A stretch of 64,000 nt of DNA from JBLMYQ01 sp050258375 (GCA_050258375.1 JBLMYQ010000002.1:42538-106537); one strand, 5' to 3'; positions 54,179 through 63,399 are shown, counted from the stretch's first letter. Made by a program: numbers and translations. Notes: generated by a model not told the origin, from the sequence alone.

Positions 54179-55336
54179 TCTTGTTACCAACCCATCTCTA
54201 TTTTTCTTTCCGAGACTAACCTGAACCGTTTTGGGCACTCCATCTGCCGTAAAATCTACTCTCACCGTATCATTTGGACTTTTATTGTACAGGGAGCACC
54301 TTAAATCCATCATTGTCCGGATATTTGTATTATCCACTTTAGTTATTATATCTCCTACTCTTATACCTTTTGCTGCTGCCGGACTTCCAAAATCAACTTT
54401 CGATACATAGACTCCGTTATCTATTTTCAAATCAGGCTGTATATAAGGTATTATTTCTCTGTCATAAGCAAAAACCCCTAAATATGATTCCTCAAATTTC
54501 CCTTTGTTAATAAAGCTGTTGACTATAGGCTTAGCAATATTTATAGGAATTGCAAAACCTATTCCTTCTGCCGCAGTTACTTTTATAGTATTTATTCCTA
54601 TTACTTCACCTTTTGAATTCATAAGCGGTCCTCCGCTGTTTCCCGGATTTATGCTCGCATCAGTCTGAATCAAATCCTCCATATAGTTGATGCCTTGTTC
54701 TGTTGAAATCTCAACAGTCCTGTTTAGCGCACTCACAATTCCGGATGTCACAGTTTTCTGAAACTGAAGTCCAAGCGGATTCCCGACCGCTATTGCAGGC
54801 TCACCAACCCTCAGCATTCCAGAATCACCCAGCTTTGCAGCCGGCAATCCTGAAACATTAATTTTTACAACCGCCAAATCAATGACTGAATCTGACCATA
54901 ATGTAACCCCATCAACACTGTCTCCTCCTGAAAGGGTTACTATTATCCTCTTATTTTTTCCTCCTGCAACATGGTGGTTTGTCAATATATAACCATTTGG
55001 GTCAACAATTATTCCCGAACCTATTCCCCATTTTTCTGTAGATGTTTTAAATATTGAATTGCCATCAGGCTTCAGCACTGCAATTCCTACAACAGGCTGA
55101 ACAGAACGACTGGCAACCTCCGCAGCAGGAGTGTTTATTGTTCCTTGAAGCTGCGCAGAAATCTGCTGGGGAGCTGCAATATTTTGCTTGGGTATTTTTA
55201 ATGATTCAGTACGAGGAATTGGACTTTGCGTTTTTGTTCCTATGTATCCCAAAAATGCAATGGTCATAATAACAAAAGTAATTATTGATGTTATTATCGA
55301 AACAAACACGTTCCTGCGTCCACTATAATATCTCAT
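54176..55336 (-). CDS. HtrA/DegP-family membrane-anchored serine protease
   Basis: 386 aa. One N-terminal membrane helix (about 9-31), a linker, then trypsin-like domain (about 75-275) with the triad His in TNHHVAGG, Asp in SVIDLAVVKI and Ser in INPGNSGGPLM. A single PDZ domain follows (about 285-380; VDFGSPAAAKGIRVGDIITKVDN). It degrades or refolds damaged exported proteins outside the membrane. GGAGATGAG site. Confidence 0.95.
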   Translation of the reverse strand: MRYYSGRRNVFVSIITSIITFVIMTIAFLGYIGTKTQSPIPRTESLKIPKQNIAAPQQISAQLQGTINTPAAEVASRSVQPVVGIAVLKPDGNSIFKTSTEKWGIGSGIIVDPNGYILTNHHVAGGKNKRIIVTLSGGDSVDGVTLWSDSVIDLAVVKINVSGLPAAKLGDSGMLRVGEPAIAVGNPLGLQFQKTVTSGIVSALNRTVEISTEQGINYMEDLIQTDASINPGNSGGPLMNSKGEVIGINTIKVTAAEGIGFAIPINIAKPIVNSFINKGKFEESYLGVFAYDREIIPYIQPDLKIDNGVYVSKVDFGSPAAAKGIRVGDIITKVDNTNIRTMMDLRCSLYNKSPNDTVRVDFTADGVPKTVQVSLGKKNRDGLVTR

Positions 55337-55439
55337 AATCTCATCTCCGTTTATTAATAGTCATTTCTAGTATTATCCAAAAAAATTTTTTAATACATAA
55401 AACATTCTTCCTGCAATATTATTCTATTTATATTCATGC

Positions 55440-55466
55440 GAGACCCTTAAAGGGTCTCCTTTTTTG
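55440..55466 (+). terminator. Orphan plus-strand terminator ahead of the deacylase-dapD operon
   Basis: GAGACCCTTAAAGGGTCTC followed by CTTTTTTG. No plus-strand gene ends before it: the chitinase has its own terminator and htrA runs the other way. It may end a small RNA or act as a leader attenuator. Confidence 0.7.
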
Positions 55467-55512
55467 TATAAAGCTCCAATTTATCTTTTCAATCAACCTA
55501 TTAAATGCTATT

Positions 55513-55556
55513 ATTATGATGTTAATTAAAAAAGCGTGCATTATTAATATCATAAT
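55513..55556 (+). promoter_or_regulatory. Inverted repeat upstream of the deacylase-dapD operon
   Basis: ATTATGATGTTAAT and ATTAATATCATAAT, 14-bp arms with one G-U-compatible mismatch, 16 nt apart, about 80 nt before the start codon. Could be an operator or leader hairpin. The rest of the 302-bp gap shows nothing else I recognise. Confidence 0.45.
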
Positions 55557-55638
55557 TAAACAAAAAACTGAGTATTCTATTATCCAAGCCAGCTTTTTTA
55601 TGCGTTCTAGTTAATTACGCTTTGAAGGGAATGTTTTT

Positions 55639-56820
55639 ATGGAAATTTTTAGGGATGAAGCAAGAAACCTATTTAATCTTATGGTTGAAATCAGACGCGA
55701 TATGCATGCACATCCAGAGGTTGACAGAAATCTTACATATACAGCAGCTCTTGTTGAAAAACATCTGAAGGAGAATGGCATTACATATAAAAGATTTCCC
55801 AACAATGGAATAATTGCAGACATAGGAACTGAAAAAAATAAGATTATTGCTTTAAGGGCAGATATGGATGCTTTAACCGTGCAGGATATGAAGACTGTGC
55901 CCTACAAATCAACCGTTCCGGGTATGATGCATGCCTGTGGTCATGATGCTCATACTGCAATTCTTATTGCTGCAGGAATTATATTGAAAAAAGCAGAAAG
56001 CCAGCTCAATGGTACAGTCAGGCTTATATTTCAACCAGCAGAAGAAACTGATGGCGGCGCACAGGATATGATTGAATATGGCTGCCTTGAAAATGTAGAA
56101 GCAGTCATTGGTCTTCACGTTGATGAAGCAATCAATACAGGTGAAGTCGCCTTGAAAAAGGGCTTGGTCTGCGCAGCTTCAAATCCATTTAATATTAAAG
56201 TAACCGGTAAGGGCTCTCATGGAGCATCTCCGCAGGATGGAGTTGATGCCATAGTAACAAGCGCAAAAATTGTTGAAAATCTTCAAACAGTAGTTTCACG
56301 AGAAACCTCACCAGTTAAAAATGCCGTAATTACCATCGGAACTATAAATGGAGGAACAGCACTGAATGCAATTTCAAGCAGTGTTGAAATGACAGGAATT
56401 TTAAGAACTGTCGGAGATGATTTGCGTAATTTCTGCAAAGAAAGAATGACATCAATAATAGAACAGACTGCAAATATGATGAGAGGCACTGCAGAAATTA
56501 ATTTTGTTGATGGCTACCCTTCTTTTGAAAACGATTCTAGTCTGGCTGAATTTTTTATTGAGTTAGCTGATTCTTTAAATAATGTCTCATTAAAAGAAAT
56601 TGATTATCCCTCAATGGGAGTTGAAGATTTTGCATATTATACAAAAAGAGTCCCGGGTCTTTATTATAAATTGGGCTGCCGCAGCGAGGAAAAGGGCATT
56701 AAAAATCCAGCCCACGGAGGTTATTTTGATATTGATGAAGAATGTATGATAGTAGGCTGTATGCTTCAGAGCATGTTTGCATATAAATTATTAAACAGGA
56801 GGAGCCGCAATGGAAATTAA
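55639..56820 (+). CDS. M20-family amidohydrolase / N-acyl amino acid deacylase
   Basis: 393 aa. IAA-amino-acid hydrolase/N-acetyldiaminopimelate deacetylase branch of M20: starts with RRDMHAHPEVDRNLTYTA, metal ligands in HACGHDAHTA (about 98-107) and QPAEETDGGAQDM, dimerisation lid 180-295, C-terminal HGGYFDIDEECM. Two-metal hydrolase that removes acyl groups from amino acids. Its stop overlaps the dapD start, suggesting it acts as the deacylase of the diaminopimelate route. It belongs to the amidohydrolase branch, not the DapE branch. Confidence 0.88.
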   Translation: MEIFRDEARNLFNLMVEIRRDMHAHPEVDRNLTYTAALVEKHLKENGITYKRFPNNGIIADIGTEKNKIIALRADMDALTVQDMKTVPYKSTVPGMMHACGHDAHTAILIAAGIILKKAESQLNGTVRLIFQPAEETDGGAQDMIEYGCLENVEAVIGLHVDEAINTGEVALKKGLVCAASNPFNIKVTGKGSHGASPQDGVDAIVTSAKIVENLQTVVSRETSPVKNAVITIGTINGGTALNAISSSVEMTGILRTVGDDLRNFCKERMTSIIEQTANMMRGTAEINFVDGYPSFENDSSLAEFFIELADSLNNVSLKEIDYPSMGVEDFAYYTKRVPGLYYKLGCRSEEKGIKNPAHGGYFDIDEECMIVGCMLQSMFAYKLLNRRSRNGN

Positions 56821-57601
56821 AAACCTAATAAATGAAGCATATGACAATAGAAGCATGCTTCAAAATCCACAATACAAGGAAGCAGTTGAAGAGGTATTCT
56901 CCCTCCTTGATCAGGGAAAAGTCCGTGCTGCAGAAAAATCATCAGATGGAAAATGGACAACAAACGAATGGGTTAAAAAAGCCATATTAATGTATTTTGG
57001 TCTTAGCCAGATTGTTGAAGAAATGGCTGGTCCAATGCTTTTCAAAGATAAAATTCCTTTAAAAACAAAAAATCTTGACGGAGTAAGAGTAGTTCCTCCG
57101 TCAGCAATGAGATATGGCTCTTTTGCAGAGGCAGGAACTATAATGATGGCTCCCGCATATGTAAATACAGGAGCATACGTTGCAGCAGGAACAATGATAG
57201 ATTCGTTTACCCTCGTAGGCTCTTGTGCACAGATAGGCAAAAATTGCCATATATCAGCCCATGTAACAGTTGGCGGAGTACTCGAACCACCTCAGGCTTC
57301 ACCGGTAATAATTGAAGATAATTGCTTTGTAGGGGCAAATTCTTCAATTGTAGAAGGGGTAATGGTTGAGGAAGGAAGCGTAATAAGCTCAGGAGTGAAC
57401 CTTACAGCAAGCACAAAGATTTATGATGTTAGAAGCGGTGAAAAAGTTGAATGCCCAAAAGGAAGAATTCCTCCGTATGTGGTTGTAATTCCGGGAATGG
57501 TTGAAACAGCCGGAGGCATTTTCGCTCCTGCAGCAATAATCAGAAAAGACCGGGATAGAAGAACAGATTTAAAAACATCTCTTGAAGATGCATTAAGATA
57601 G
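56810..57601 (+). CDS. dapD: Tetrahydrodipicolinate N-acyltransferase, DapD (succinyltransferase) type
   Basis: 263 aa left-handed beta-helix acyltransferase. Resembles proteobacterial DapD over the whole length: helical N-domain with KWTTNEWVKKAIL, GVRVVPPSAMRYGSF, YVNTGAYV, GSCAQIGKN, GGVLEPPQASPVIIEDNCFVGA and SSIVEGVMVEEGSVIS. The DapH acetyl type of Firmicutes is shorter and differs. It acylates tetrahydrodipicolinate on the way to meso-diaminopimelate and lysine. Substrate acyl group (succinyl or acetyl) is not settled by sequence reading. Confidence 0.9.
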   Translation: MEIKNLINEAYDNRSMLQNPQYKEAVEEVFSLLDQGKVRAAEKSSDGKWTTNEWVKKAILMYFGLSQIVEEMAGPMLFKDKIPLKTKNLDGVRVVPPSAMRYGSFAEAGTIMMAPAYVNTGAYVAAGTMIDSFTLVGSCAQIGKNCHISAHVTVGGVLEPPQASPVIIEDNCFVGANSSIVEGVMVEEGSVISSGVNLTASTKIYDVRSGEKVECPKGRIPPYVVVIPGMVETAGGIFAPAAIIRKDRDRRTDLKTSLEDALR

Positions 57602-57613
57602 GTAAAAATATTC

Positions 57614-57645
57614 ACAACCGGCATTGTATCTGCCGGTTGTTTCTT
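57614..57645 (+). terminator. Terminator after dapD
   Basis: ACAACCGGCA, a 7-nt loop, TGCCGGTTGT, then TTCTTTTTC. Confidence 0.9.
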
Positions 57646-57647
57646 TT

Positions 57648-58820
57648 TCAGCTTCTTGCAGCTCCTGTATTTCTTGCTTCTTTGATTACAGCCTCAGCAA
57701 CTATATAAGATAAATCAGGCATAAATATCTGCGGAATTACTAGTCCATCCGAAAGCTCTTCTTCACTTATACATCCAGCCAAAGCCTCAGCTGCCGCAAT
57801 CTTCATCTCATAATTTATCTCCCTCGCCCGTACGTCCAATGCACCTCTGAACAATCCGGGGAAAACAAGTGCATTATTTATCTGATTTTTAAAATCAGAT
57901 CTGCCCGTACCGGTTATTTTTGCTCCTCCTCTTTCAGCCTCGTCAGGAAAAATCTCAGGCTCAGGATTTGCAAGTGCAAAAACAACTGCATCAGAATTCA
58001 TTGCAGCTATTGCTTCAGCATTTAATACTCCTCCTGCAGATAACCCAATAAATATATCCGTTCCTTTAATAACCTCTTTTATTTTTCCAATTTTCTTTTT
58101 AAGATTAGTGATTTTAGAGATTGCTTCCTTCTCACAATTCAGGTTTCCCCTACCTTCATATATTGCTCCGCAGGTATCGCATAAAATTATATCTTTAAAC
58201 CCTGCCTTTAAAAGAAGTTTTGCAGTTGCTATTGCCGCCGCACCAGCTCCGTTTATAACTATTGAAACTGTCTCTCTCCTCTTTTCAATAATTTTTAATG
58301 AGTTTATCAATGCTGACAATATTACAATAGCAGTCCCATGCTGGTCATCATGAAAAACAGGGATATTAAGCTGTTCTTTAAGCCTTTTTTCTATTTCGAA
58401 GCAGCGCGGAGCAGATATATCCTCAATATTTATTCCTCCAAAAGTAGGTGCAATATTTACTATGGTCTTCACAATTTCATCGCTATCTTTTGTTGCAAGG
58501 CAAATAGGTACAGCATCAATGTCGGCAAACTTTTTAAATAAAACAGCCTTTCCTTCCATAACCGGCAAACCTGCTTCAGGCCCTATATCCCCCAATCCCA
58601 GAACCGCAGTCCCATCAGTAACTATCGCTACTGTGTTCCACTTTCTGGTATAATCATATGCTTTGTCTTTATCTATGGCAATTTGGCGGCACGGCTCGGC
58701 TACACCCGGAGTATAAGCAATAGAAATATCTTCTATTGTTTCTATCACAGCCCTTGAAGTAATCTCTATCTTACCCTGCCATTTCTTATGTTGTATTAAT
58801 GCCTCTTCATAAATATTCAT
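57648..58820 (-). CDS. NAD(P)-dependent malic enzyme
   Basis: 390 aa, short bacterial form. The N-terminal domain has AYTPGVAEPC and TDGTAVLGLGDIGPEAGLPVMEGKA; metal and catalytic residues are in ISAPRCFEIE and FHDDQHGTA. The Rossmann part has VINGAGAAAIATAKLL and ALANPEPEI. Converts malate to pyruvate and CO2. GGAGGGAC site. Cofactor preference is not clear by eye. Confidence 0.95.
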   Translation of the reverse strand: MNIYEEALIQHKKWQGKIEITSRAVIETIEDISIAYTPGVAEPCRQIAIDKDKAYDYTRKWNTVAIVTDGTAVLGLGDIGPEAGLPVMEGKAVLFKKFADIDAVPICLATKDSDEIVKTIVNIAPTFGGINIEDISAPRCFEIEKRLKEQLNIPVFHDDQHGTAIVILSALINSLKIIEKRRETVSIVINGAGAAAIATAKLLLKAGFKDIILCDTCGAIYEGRGNLNCEKEAISKITNLKKKIGKIKEVIKGTDIFIGLSAGGVLNAEAIAAMNSDAVVFALANPEPEIFPDEAERGGAKITGTGRSDFKNQINNALVFPGLFRGALDVRAREINYEMKIAAAEALAGCISEEELSDGLVIPQIFMPDLSYIVAEAVIKEARNTGAARS

Positions 58821-59111
58821 TCTGTCCCTCCATAGCTCTTTTGTATTCTGAATAGAAATTTTTGATGGATTTCTTTAGTATTCCTCATAGCCAATTTTAA
58901 TATTGAAACAGCATTTAAAATTTAAAAAATCAGCTTAAATATTTATTCTTTTAGGAGCTTTGAAATAACTATTTTGATTATAACATACCCTATATTATAT
59001 GAATACAGCATAAGCTGGCATATTTTTTGCTTTTTAGTTGGAAATTGCCTATTAATAGTTTAAAATTAATATAAGAATGTTTAATTTATTTCATAAGAAA
59101 GTGGTGATAGA

Positions 59112-59657
59112 ATGCTAATATTTATTTCAGTTGTCTTCATAGTATTTATCTATATAATAATTACCTACAATACTCTCATTAAGGCAAAAAATATTTTAAA
59201 AGAAGCATGGAGCGGTATAGATGTTCAGCTTAAAAGAAGATTTGACCTTGTTCCTAATCTCGTAGAAACAGTCAAAGGTTACACTTCTCACGAAAAACAG
59301 GTTCTTGAGGAAATTACCCAAATAAGAAATCAAAATATATCAAATGAAAATATTCAACAAATATCTCAATCTGAAAATCAGATAACAGATTCACTAAAAA
59401 AATTATTTGTTGTAGCAGAAGCATATCCTGAATTAAAAGCTAGTGAAAATTTTATGAATCTTCATACCGCTTTAGTTAAAATCGAAGATGAACTTCAAAT
59501 GGCACGTCGATATTATAACGGAACAGTTCGTGATTATAATACCAAGCTTCAATCTTTCCCGAATAACTTAGTTGCAGGAACATTAAAATTTACTCCTGAG
59601 CCATTTTTCGAAATAGAGCTAGCTACCCAAAGAACCGCGCCGGAGGTAAAAATATGA
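59112..59657 (+). CDS. LemA family protein
   Basis: 181 aa. N-terminal membrane helix (about 1-20), then the LemA helical bundle: YNTLIKAKNILKEAWSGIDVQLKRR, DLVPNLVETVKGY and RRYYNGTVRDYNTKLQSFP. Function of the family is poorly known. It overlaps the DUF2207 gene by four bases (ATGA), the usual LemA-DUF2207 pairing. Confidence 0.95.
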   Translation: MLIFISVVFIVFIYIIITYNTLIKAKNILKEAWSGIDVQLKRRFDLVPNLVETVKGYTSHEKQVLEEITQIRNQNISNENIQQISQSENQITDSLKKLFVVAEAYPELKASENFMNLHTALVKIEDELQMARRYYNGTVRDYNTKLQSFPNNLVAGTLKFTPEPFFEIELATQRTAPEVKI

Positions 59658-61591
59658 ATAAAATCAAAACAAACCCCTTTCTTTTTTGCTTCATTACTTT
59701 AGCGCTCTTAGCAGCCTTGCTGTGTGGGACTGCTTTCTGTACAAATGCGGAAGGCTCAGGCGAAAGAATTCTTTCTTATGACAGCAGCATACACATTAAT
59801 TCAGATTCCTCACTTACTGTAACCGAAAATATAAAAGTCAGAAGTGAAGGCATAAATATCAAAACAGGGATATATCGTGATTTTCCTACCAAATACACTG
59901 ATAAAACCGGCAAGCAATATAAAGTCGGCTTTGAAGTCTTATCCGTAAAAAGAAATGGCGAAAACCAGAATTATCAAATTGAAAGCCTGTCAAATGGTAA
60001 AAGAGTTTATATGAGAGACAAAGGTGTTCTTATTCCTGCCGGAGAGTATACCTTTACGTTAGAGTACAAAACCACAAGACAAATCGGATTCTTTGAAGAC
60101 CATGATGAGCTTTATTGGAATGTTACCGGCAGCGGCTGGAGCTTCCCAATAGATCAGGCATCTGCCAAAGTTTTTTTGCCTTCGGAAATTGCTGCTTCGG
60201 AAATTAAGCAAGATGCCTTTACCGGTAGTAAAGGTTCAACAAAAAAGAATTATTCTTCTGAGGTTGTTAATGGGAATGAAGTATTTTTCGAGACCACTTC
60301 GCCTCTGTCAGCATATGAAGGACTTACTATAGCTGTTGGGTGGCCCAAAGGCTTCGTAACTGAGCCGCCTCCGGAAAAAATATCTTACAATCATATTATT
60401 TTCCTCACATTTGGATTAATAATAACCCTGATATACTTTATCTTATCATGGGTCAAGGTAGGTAAAGACCCTGAAAAGGGAACAATAATACCTTTATATT
60501 ATCCGCCGGAAGGCTTTTCTCCGGCAGCGTTAAGGTACATAAGCAGAATGGGCTTTGATACAAAAATATTTGCTTCCTCAATTATTAATATGGCTGTAAA
60601 TAAATATTTAACTATCAAAGAAGAAAGCAGGTTCGGAGGAAAAACATTTTCAATATTACGCAACAGTGGTGATGAATCAGCTCTTTATCCGGAAGAAGCA
60701 CTAATAGCCAACGAGCTGCTTGGACAAAATGAACAGTTCGATTTTGAGCAAACTCATTATAGCCAAATCAGTTCAGCTATAAGCAAAGAAACCCTGTATT
60801 TAAACAAGAATTATAATAATAAATATTTCAAAACAAATTACGGTTACTTTTTCGTCGGATTACTCATATCAATTATAGCTTATGCAGCAGGAATATTGAG
60901 TGTTGAGGAAGACACCTCTTCTATCATAGTTTTTATATCTGTATGGCTCTCACTCTGGAGCATAGGTGTAACTGTTTTAATTTCGATATTGGCAAAATCC
61001 TGGAAGCTGGTTATGTCAGGCTCAAAAAGCCGCTTGCCAATGACTTTATTTATTTCGATATTTTCAGTTCCTTTTATCATTGGAGAAATAGGAGCTCTCA
61101 TTATGTTAGCTTTTTTAAATTTTTTCATCTGTTTAGCATTCACAGCGTTCTTCATAATAAACGCTTTATTCTGGAATTTATTAAAAGCTCCAACTTTAGA
61201 AGGCAGAGAAGTTCTGGATAAGATTGAAGGATTTAAAATGTATTTATCATATGCTGAAAAAGACGAATTAAATTATTCAACCCCTCTTGATATAACACCG
61301 GAAATATTCGAAAAGTATCTGCCTTTTGCACTTGCCCTTGAGGTTGAAAATCAATGGTCTGAAAAATTTGCCTCAGCACTTGAAAAAGCTGGACAGGAAC
61401 AGAACTACTATCCAGTATGGTATAACGGAAATTCATGGGACATTAATAATATATCAGGTTTTACCTCTTCTATTGGTGATACCTTTTCTTCTGCAATTTC
61501 TTCATCCTCTACATCACCAGGCTCCAGCAGCGGCTTTTCCGGAGGCTCAAGCGGCGGCGGTGGCGGTGGTGGCGGTGGTGGCGGCTGTTAA
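59654..61591 (+). CDS. DUF2207-domain membrane protein with Gly-rich tail
   Basis: 645 aa. Signal peptide (about 1-32), outside DUF2207 beta domain (about 38-230; VTENIKVRSEGINIKTGIYR), membrane helix near 247-268, cytosolic part, two or three more helices (about 395-515), and a cytosolic end closing in a Ser/Gly-rich tail with a run of about ten Gly and a final Cys. LemA/DUF2207 pairs are thought to be envelope proteins of unknown role. GGAGG site inside the lemA end. Confidence 0.92.
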   Translation: MNKIKTNPFLFCFITLALLAALLCGTAFCTNAEGSGERILSYDSSIHINSDSSLTVTENIKVRSEGINIKTGIYRDFPTKYTDKTGKQYKVGFEVLSVKRNGENQNYQIESLSNGKRVYMRDKGVLIPAGEYTFTLEYKTTRQIGFFEDHDELYWNVTGSGWSFPIDQASAKVFLPSEIAASEIKQDAFTGSKGSTKKNYSSEVVNGNEVFFETTSPLSAYEGLTIAVGWPKGFVTEPPPEKISYNHIIFLTFGLIITLIYFILSWVKVGKDPEKGTIIPLYYPPEGFSPAALRYISRMGFDTKIFASSIINMAVNKYLTIKEESRFGGKTFSILRNSGDESALYPEEALIANELLGQNEQFDFEQTHYSQISSAISKETLYLNKNYNNKYFKTNYGYFFVGLLISIIAYAAGILSVEEDTSSIIVFISVWLSLWSIGVTVLISILAKSWKLVMSGSKSRLPMTLFISIFSVPFIIGEIGALIMLAFLNFFICLAFTAFFIINALFWNLLKAPTLEGREVLDKIEGFKMYLSYAEKDELNYSTPLDITPEIFEKYLPFALALEVENQWSEKFASALEKAGQEQNYYPVWYNGNSWDINNISGFTSSIGDTFSSAISSSSTSPGSSSGFSGGSSGGGGGGGGGGGC

Positions 61592-61602
61592 AATGCTAAA
61601 AA

Positions 61603-61637
61603 TGCAAAGGAGCCTTCAATTTGAAGGCTCCTTTATA
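61603..61637 (+). terminator. Terminator after the DUF2207 gene
   Basis: AAAGGAGCCTTCAA, a tight loop, then GAAGGCTCCTTTATAAATTTT. Converging genes on both sides may share it. Confidence 0.85.
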
Positions 61638-61647
61638 AATTTTATAC

Positions 61648-62121
61648 TTATTTAAGCTTTTCTCCACATGAACCGCAAAATCCTGCATCAGCAGGCAAAG
61701 CTGCACTGCATTTCGGGCAAGCAGCTTCAGCTGCTGTTTGAGCAGTCTCTACAGCAATAGCTTCCTGCTTTGATCCACATTTATTGCAGAACTGCACTTC
61801 TTTTTCAAGCTCAGCTCCGCATGAAGTACAAAGCTTTATGCTCTTTACTTCAAGTATTTTAGCCTTTAAATCTTTTATTGTATTGTTGCGCTCTGTAATT
61901 TCATTACATGCATCTTTGAAATCATCAGCTGAAATAGGTGTTCCTGCAACCGAATTCTCATAGACCTTTTTGCCAATCTGCATTTGAAGCTTTTCAATTT
62001 TATCTTCTTCAGAACCAATTGACATATTAATCTTTGTAATCTCAACCATTTCACCTGACTTTTTTGCTGCTGTTTGAGCAGCTCCGCTTATTGTTTTTCC
62101 CAGATTCTCTAAGAATGACAT
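61648..62121 (-). CDS. Double zinc-ribbon protein with helical N-terminus
   Basis: 157 aa. N-terminal amphipathic helices and coiled coil (about 1-90). Two zinc ribbons follow, CTSCGAELEKEVQFCNKCGS and CPKCSAALPADAGFCGSCGE. No signal peptide or membrane helix. Common in Clostridia, function unknown. GGAGGT site. Confidence 0.88.
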   Translation of the reverse strand: MSFLENLGKTISGAAQTAAKKSGEMVEITKINMSIGSEEDKIEKLQMQIGKKVYENSVAGTPISADDFKDACNEITERNNTIKDLKAKILEVKSIKLCTSCGAELEKEVQFCNKCGSKQEAIAVETAQTAAEAACPKCSAALPADAGFCGSCGEKLK

Positions 62122-62145
62122 TTTTTTACCTCCTTAAGGCTTTAA

Positions 62146-62532
62146 TTATTGTGGGTTTCCATTCAATGAATGTCTTTTAAATACAAGGTATCCTAAATAT
62201 CCAAAAATTAAACCTGTAATTAATGTACTAAAGTAGCTGCTTAAATACTTCAAATTAGTAATTATATCCCAAGCCTCTAATCCTGCATAAGCAAAAAAAC
62301 CAATATAAAGAACTTTTTCATGCCTATTTGCATAAGCAAGAAGCAATCCCAATATAAATCCCCAGTATGCCAAACCATTTACTAGCGAACCCAAATTAAT
62401 AAACTCCGAGATAATTTGTAATCCAACCCCTCCGAAAACAAGAACCATATCCAAAGGCAAAAGAATTTTAAATATTGAGTGATTACTAAAATAAGCCTTT
62501 AATTCTGCACTAATATTTTCATATGTATTCAT
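62146..62532 (-). CDS. Small polytopic membrane protein
   Basis: About 128 aa with four hydrophobic helices (about 24-45, 52-72, 78-95, 100-120). Not recognised. The ATG at 62532 follows GGGAG; the longer frame from 62550 is not favoured. It is followed after 24 nt by the zinc-ribbon gene and probably shares its transcript. Confidence 0.75.
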   Translation of the reverse strand: MNTYENISAELKAYFSNHSIFKILLPLDMVLVFGGVGLQIISEFINLGSLVNGLAYWGFILGLLLAYANRHEKVLYIGFFAYAGLEAWDIITNLKYLSSYFSTLITGLIFGYLGYLVFKRHSLNGNPQ

Positions 62533-62640
62533 AACCTTTACTCCCTTCACTTTTATTTTGTAAAATAATAATATAATAAAAAATTTATCCTGTAAATGAT
62601 TCTATCCTAATAAAAGATATTTATTAAGAAAATTTTATTT

Positions 62641-62743
62641 AGACCCCTCTTTCTCCCCTAAAAATGGGACGAAAAGTAGTTTTTCATAGAAAAATCTTCA
62701 TAGAAAATACTATTCGCTCCCTATTAGGGAGGATAGGAGGGTC
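62641..62743. repeat. 103-bp MITE-like element
   Basis: AGACCCCTCTTTCTCCCC and GGGAGGATAGGAGGGTCT are terminal inverted repeats. Inner arms ATGGGACGAAAAGTAGT and ACTATTCGCTCCCTAT extend the match. Ends are shared with the element at 20435. It fills most of the 343-bp gap between the small membrane protein and the Ubl-like gene. Confidence 0.8.
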
Positions 62744-62875
62744 TGAATTTAGAATTATTTGTATTCATGCGTTTGCCCTAATCAATCCGTTATTTTCTTG
62801 ATTATATTAGCCAGTTTTGATAAACTAATTATTATAAGATTAATTTAAATGATTCTAATTCAAGGAGGAATATAA

Positions 62876-63112
62876 ATGGAAAATAATATTTTAATGAAAA
62901 TATTTATTGACGATAAGGCGTATATAATAGAAAAACAAACCCTTACAGGTTCAGAGCTTAGAAGTATAGCAAAGCTTGATGGCAGTGCAGAGCTGTGGCA
63001 ATCAATACCCGGTGAAAGCAATGATAAATTTATAGAAACTTTTGATATTATAAAAATTCAAGACGGCTTTAAGTTCATTTCGTTGAAGCAAACAATCGGA
63101 CCTGCAAAATGA
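62876..63112 (+). CDS. Small protein resembling the prokaryotic multiubiquitin-type beta-grasp domain
   Basis: 78 aa. AAGGAGGAAT site before the ATG. The sequence order, strand (MKIFIDDKAYIIEKQ), TLTGSELRSIA helix start, LWQSIPG, then DIIKIQDGFKFISLK, follows the pattern of the prokaryotic multiubiquitin/E2-associated ubiquitin-fold domain. It has no terminal Gly-Gly (it ends GPAK), and no E1, E2 or JAB gene lies nearby. The fold is my reading only. Function unknown. Confidence 0.65.
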   Translation: MENNILMKIFIDDKAYIIEKQTLTGSELRSIAKLDGSAELWQSIPGESNDKFIETFDIIKIQDGFKFISLKQTIGPAK

Positions 63113-63116
63113 TTTT

Positions 63117-63317
63117 TTAATTGCTTTCCTCTGTAGATTTTACAACCTTCTTTATTCTTTTTTCGAAATCAGGTCTTGCAAGCATGACCTGATGATTGCA
63201 TTTGAGACATTTTATTCTAAAATCCATACCTGTTCGCATTATCTCCCACTGCAAGCCTCCACATGGATGAGGCTTTTTCATTTCAACGATATCTCCTACA
63301 AACAGCTTCATTGGCAT
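63117..63317 (-). CDS. DUF951 family small zinc-ribbon-like protein
   Basis: 66 aa. VGDIVEMKKPHPCGGLQWEI, then RIKCLKCNHQVMLARP: the family's single Cys plus CxxC arrangement. Found widely in Firmicutes; function unknown, nucleic-acid binding is often suspected. ATG 63317 has a GGAGG site with good spacing. It converges with the Ubl-like gene. Confidence 0.9.
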   Translation of the reverse strand: MPMKLFVGDIVEMKKPHPCGGLQWEIMRTGMDFRIKCLKCNHQVMLARPDFEKRIKKVVKSTEESN

Positions 63318-63349
63318 GGCTCTTACCTCCTTTGCCTGTATTATAACAT

Positions 63350-63384
63350 AAATATCCGCCTTCTAAGCAGGCGGATATTTATTA
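63350..63384 (-). terminator. Terminator after lon
   Basis: AAATATCCGCCT, a loop, AGGCGGATATTT with AT-rich flanks. It separates lon from the DUF951 gene. Confidence 0.85.
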
Positions 63385-63399
63385 ATTTAAATTTGGCTT

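Noticed and set aside
55337..55638. Lysine riboswitch or T-box before the deacylase-dapD genes
   Set aside because: None of the conserved elements are present and the leader is too short.
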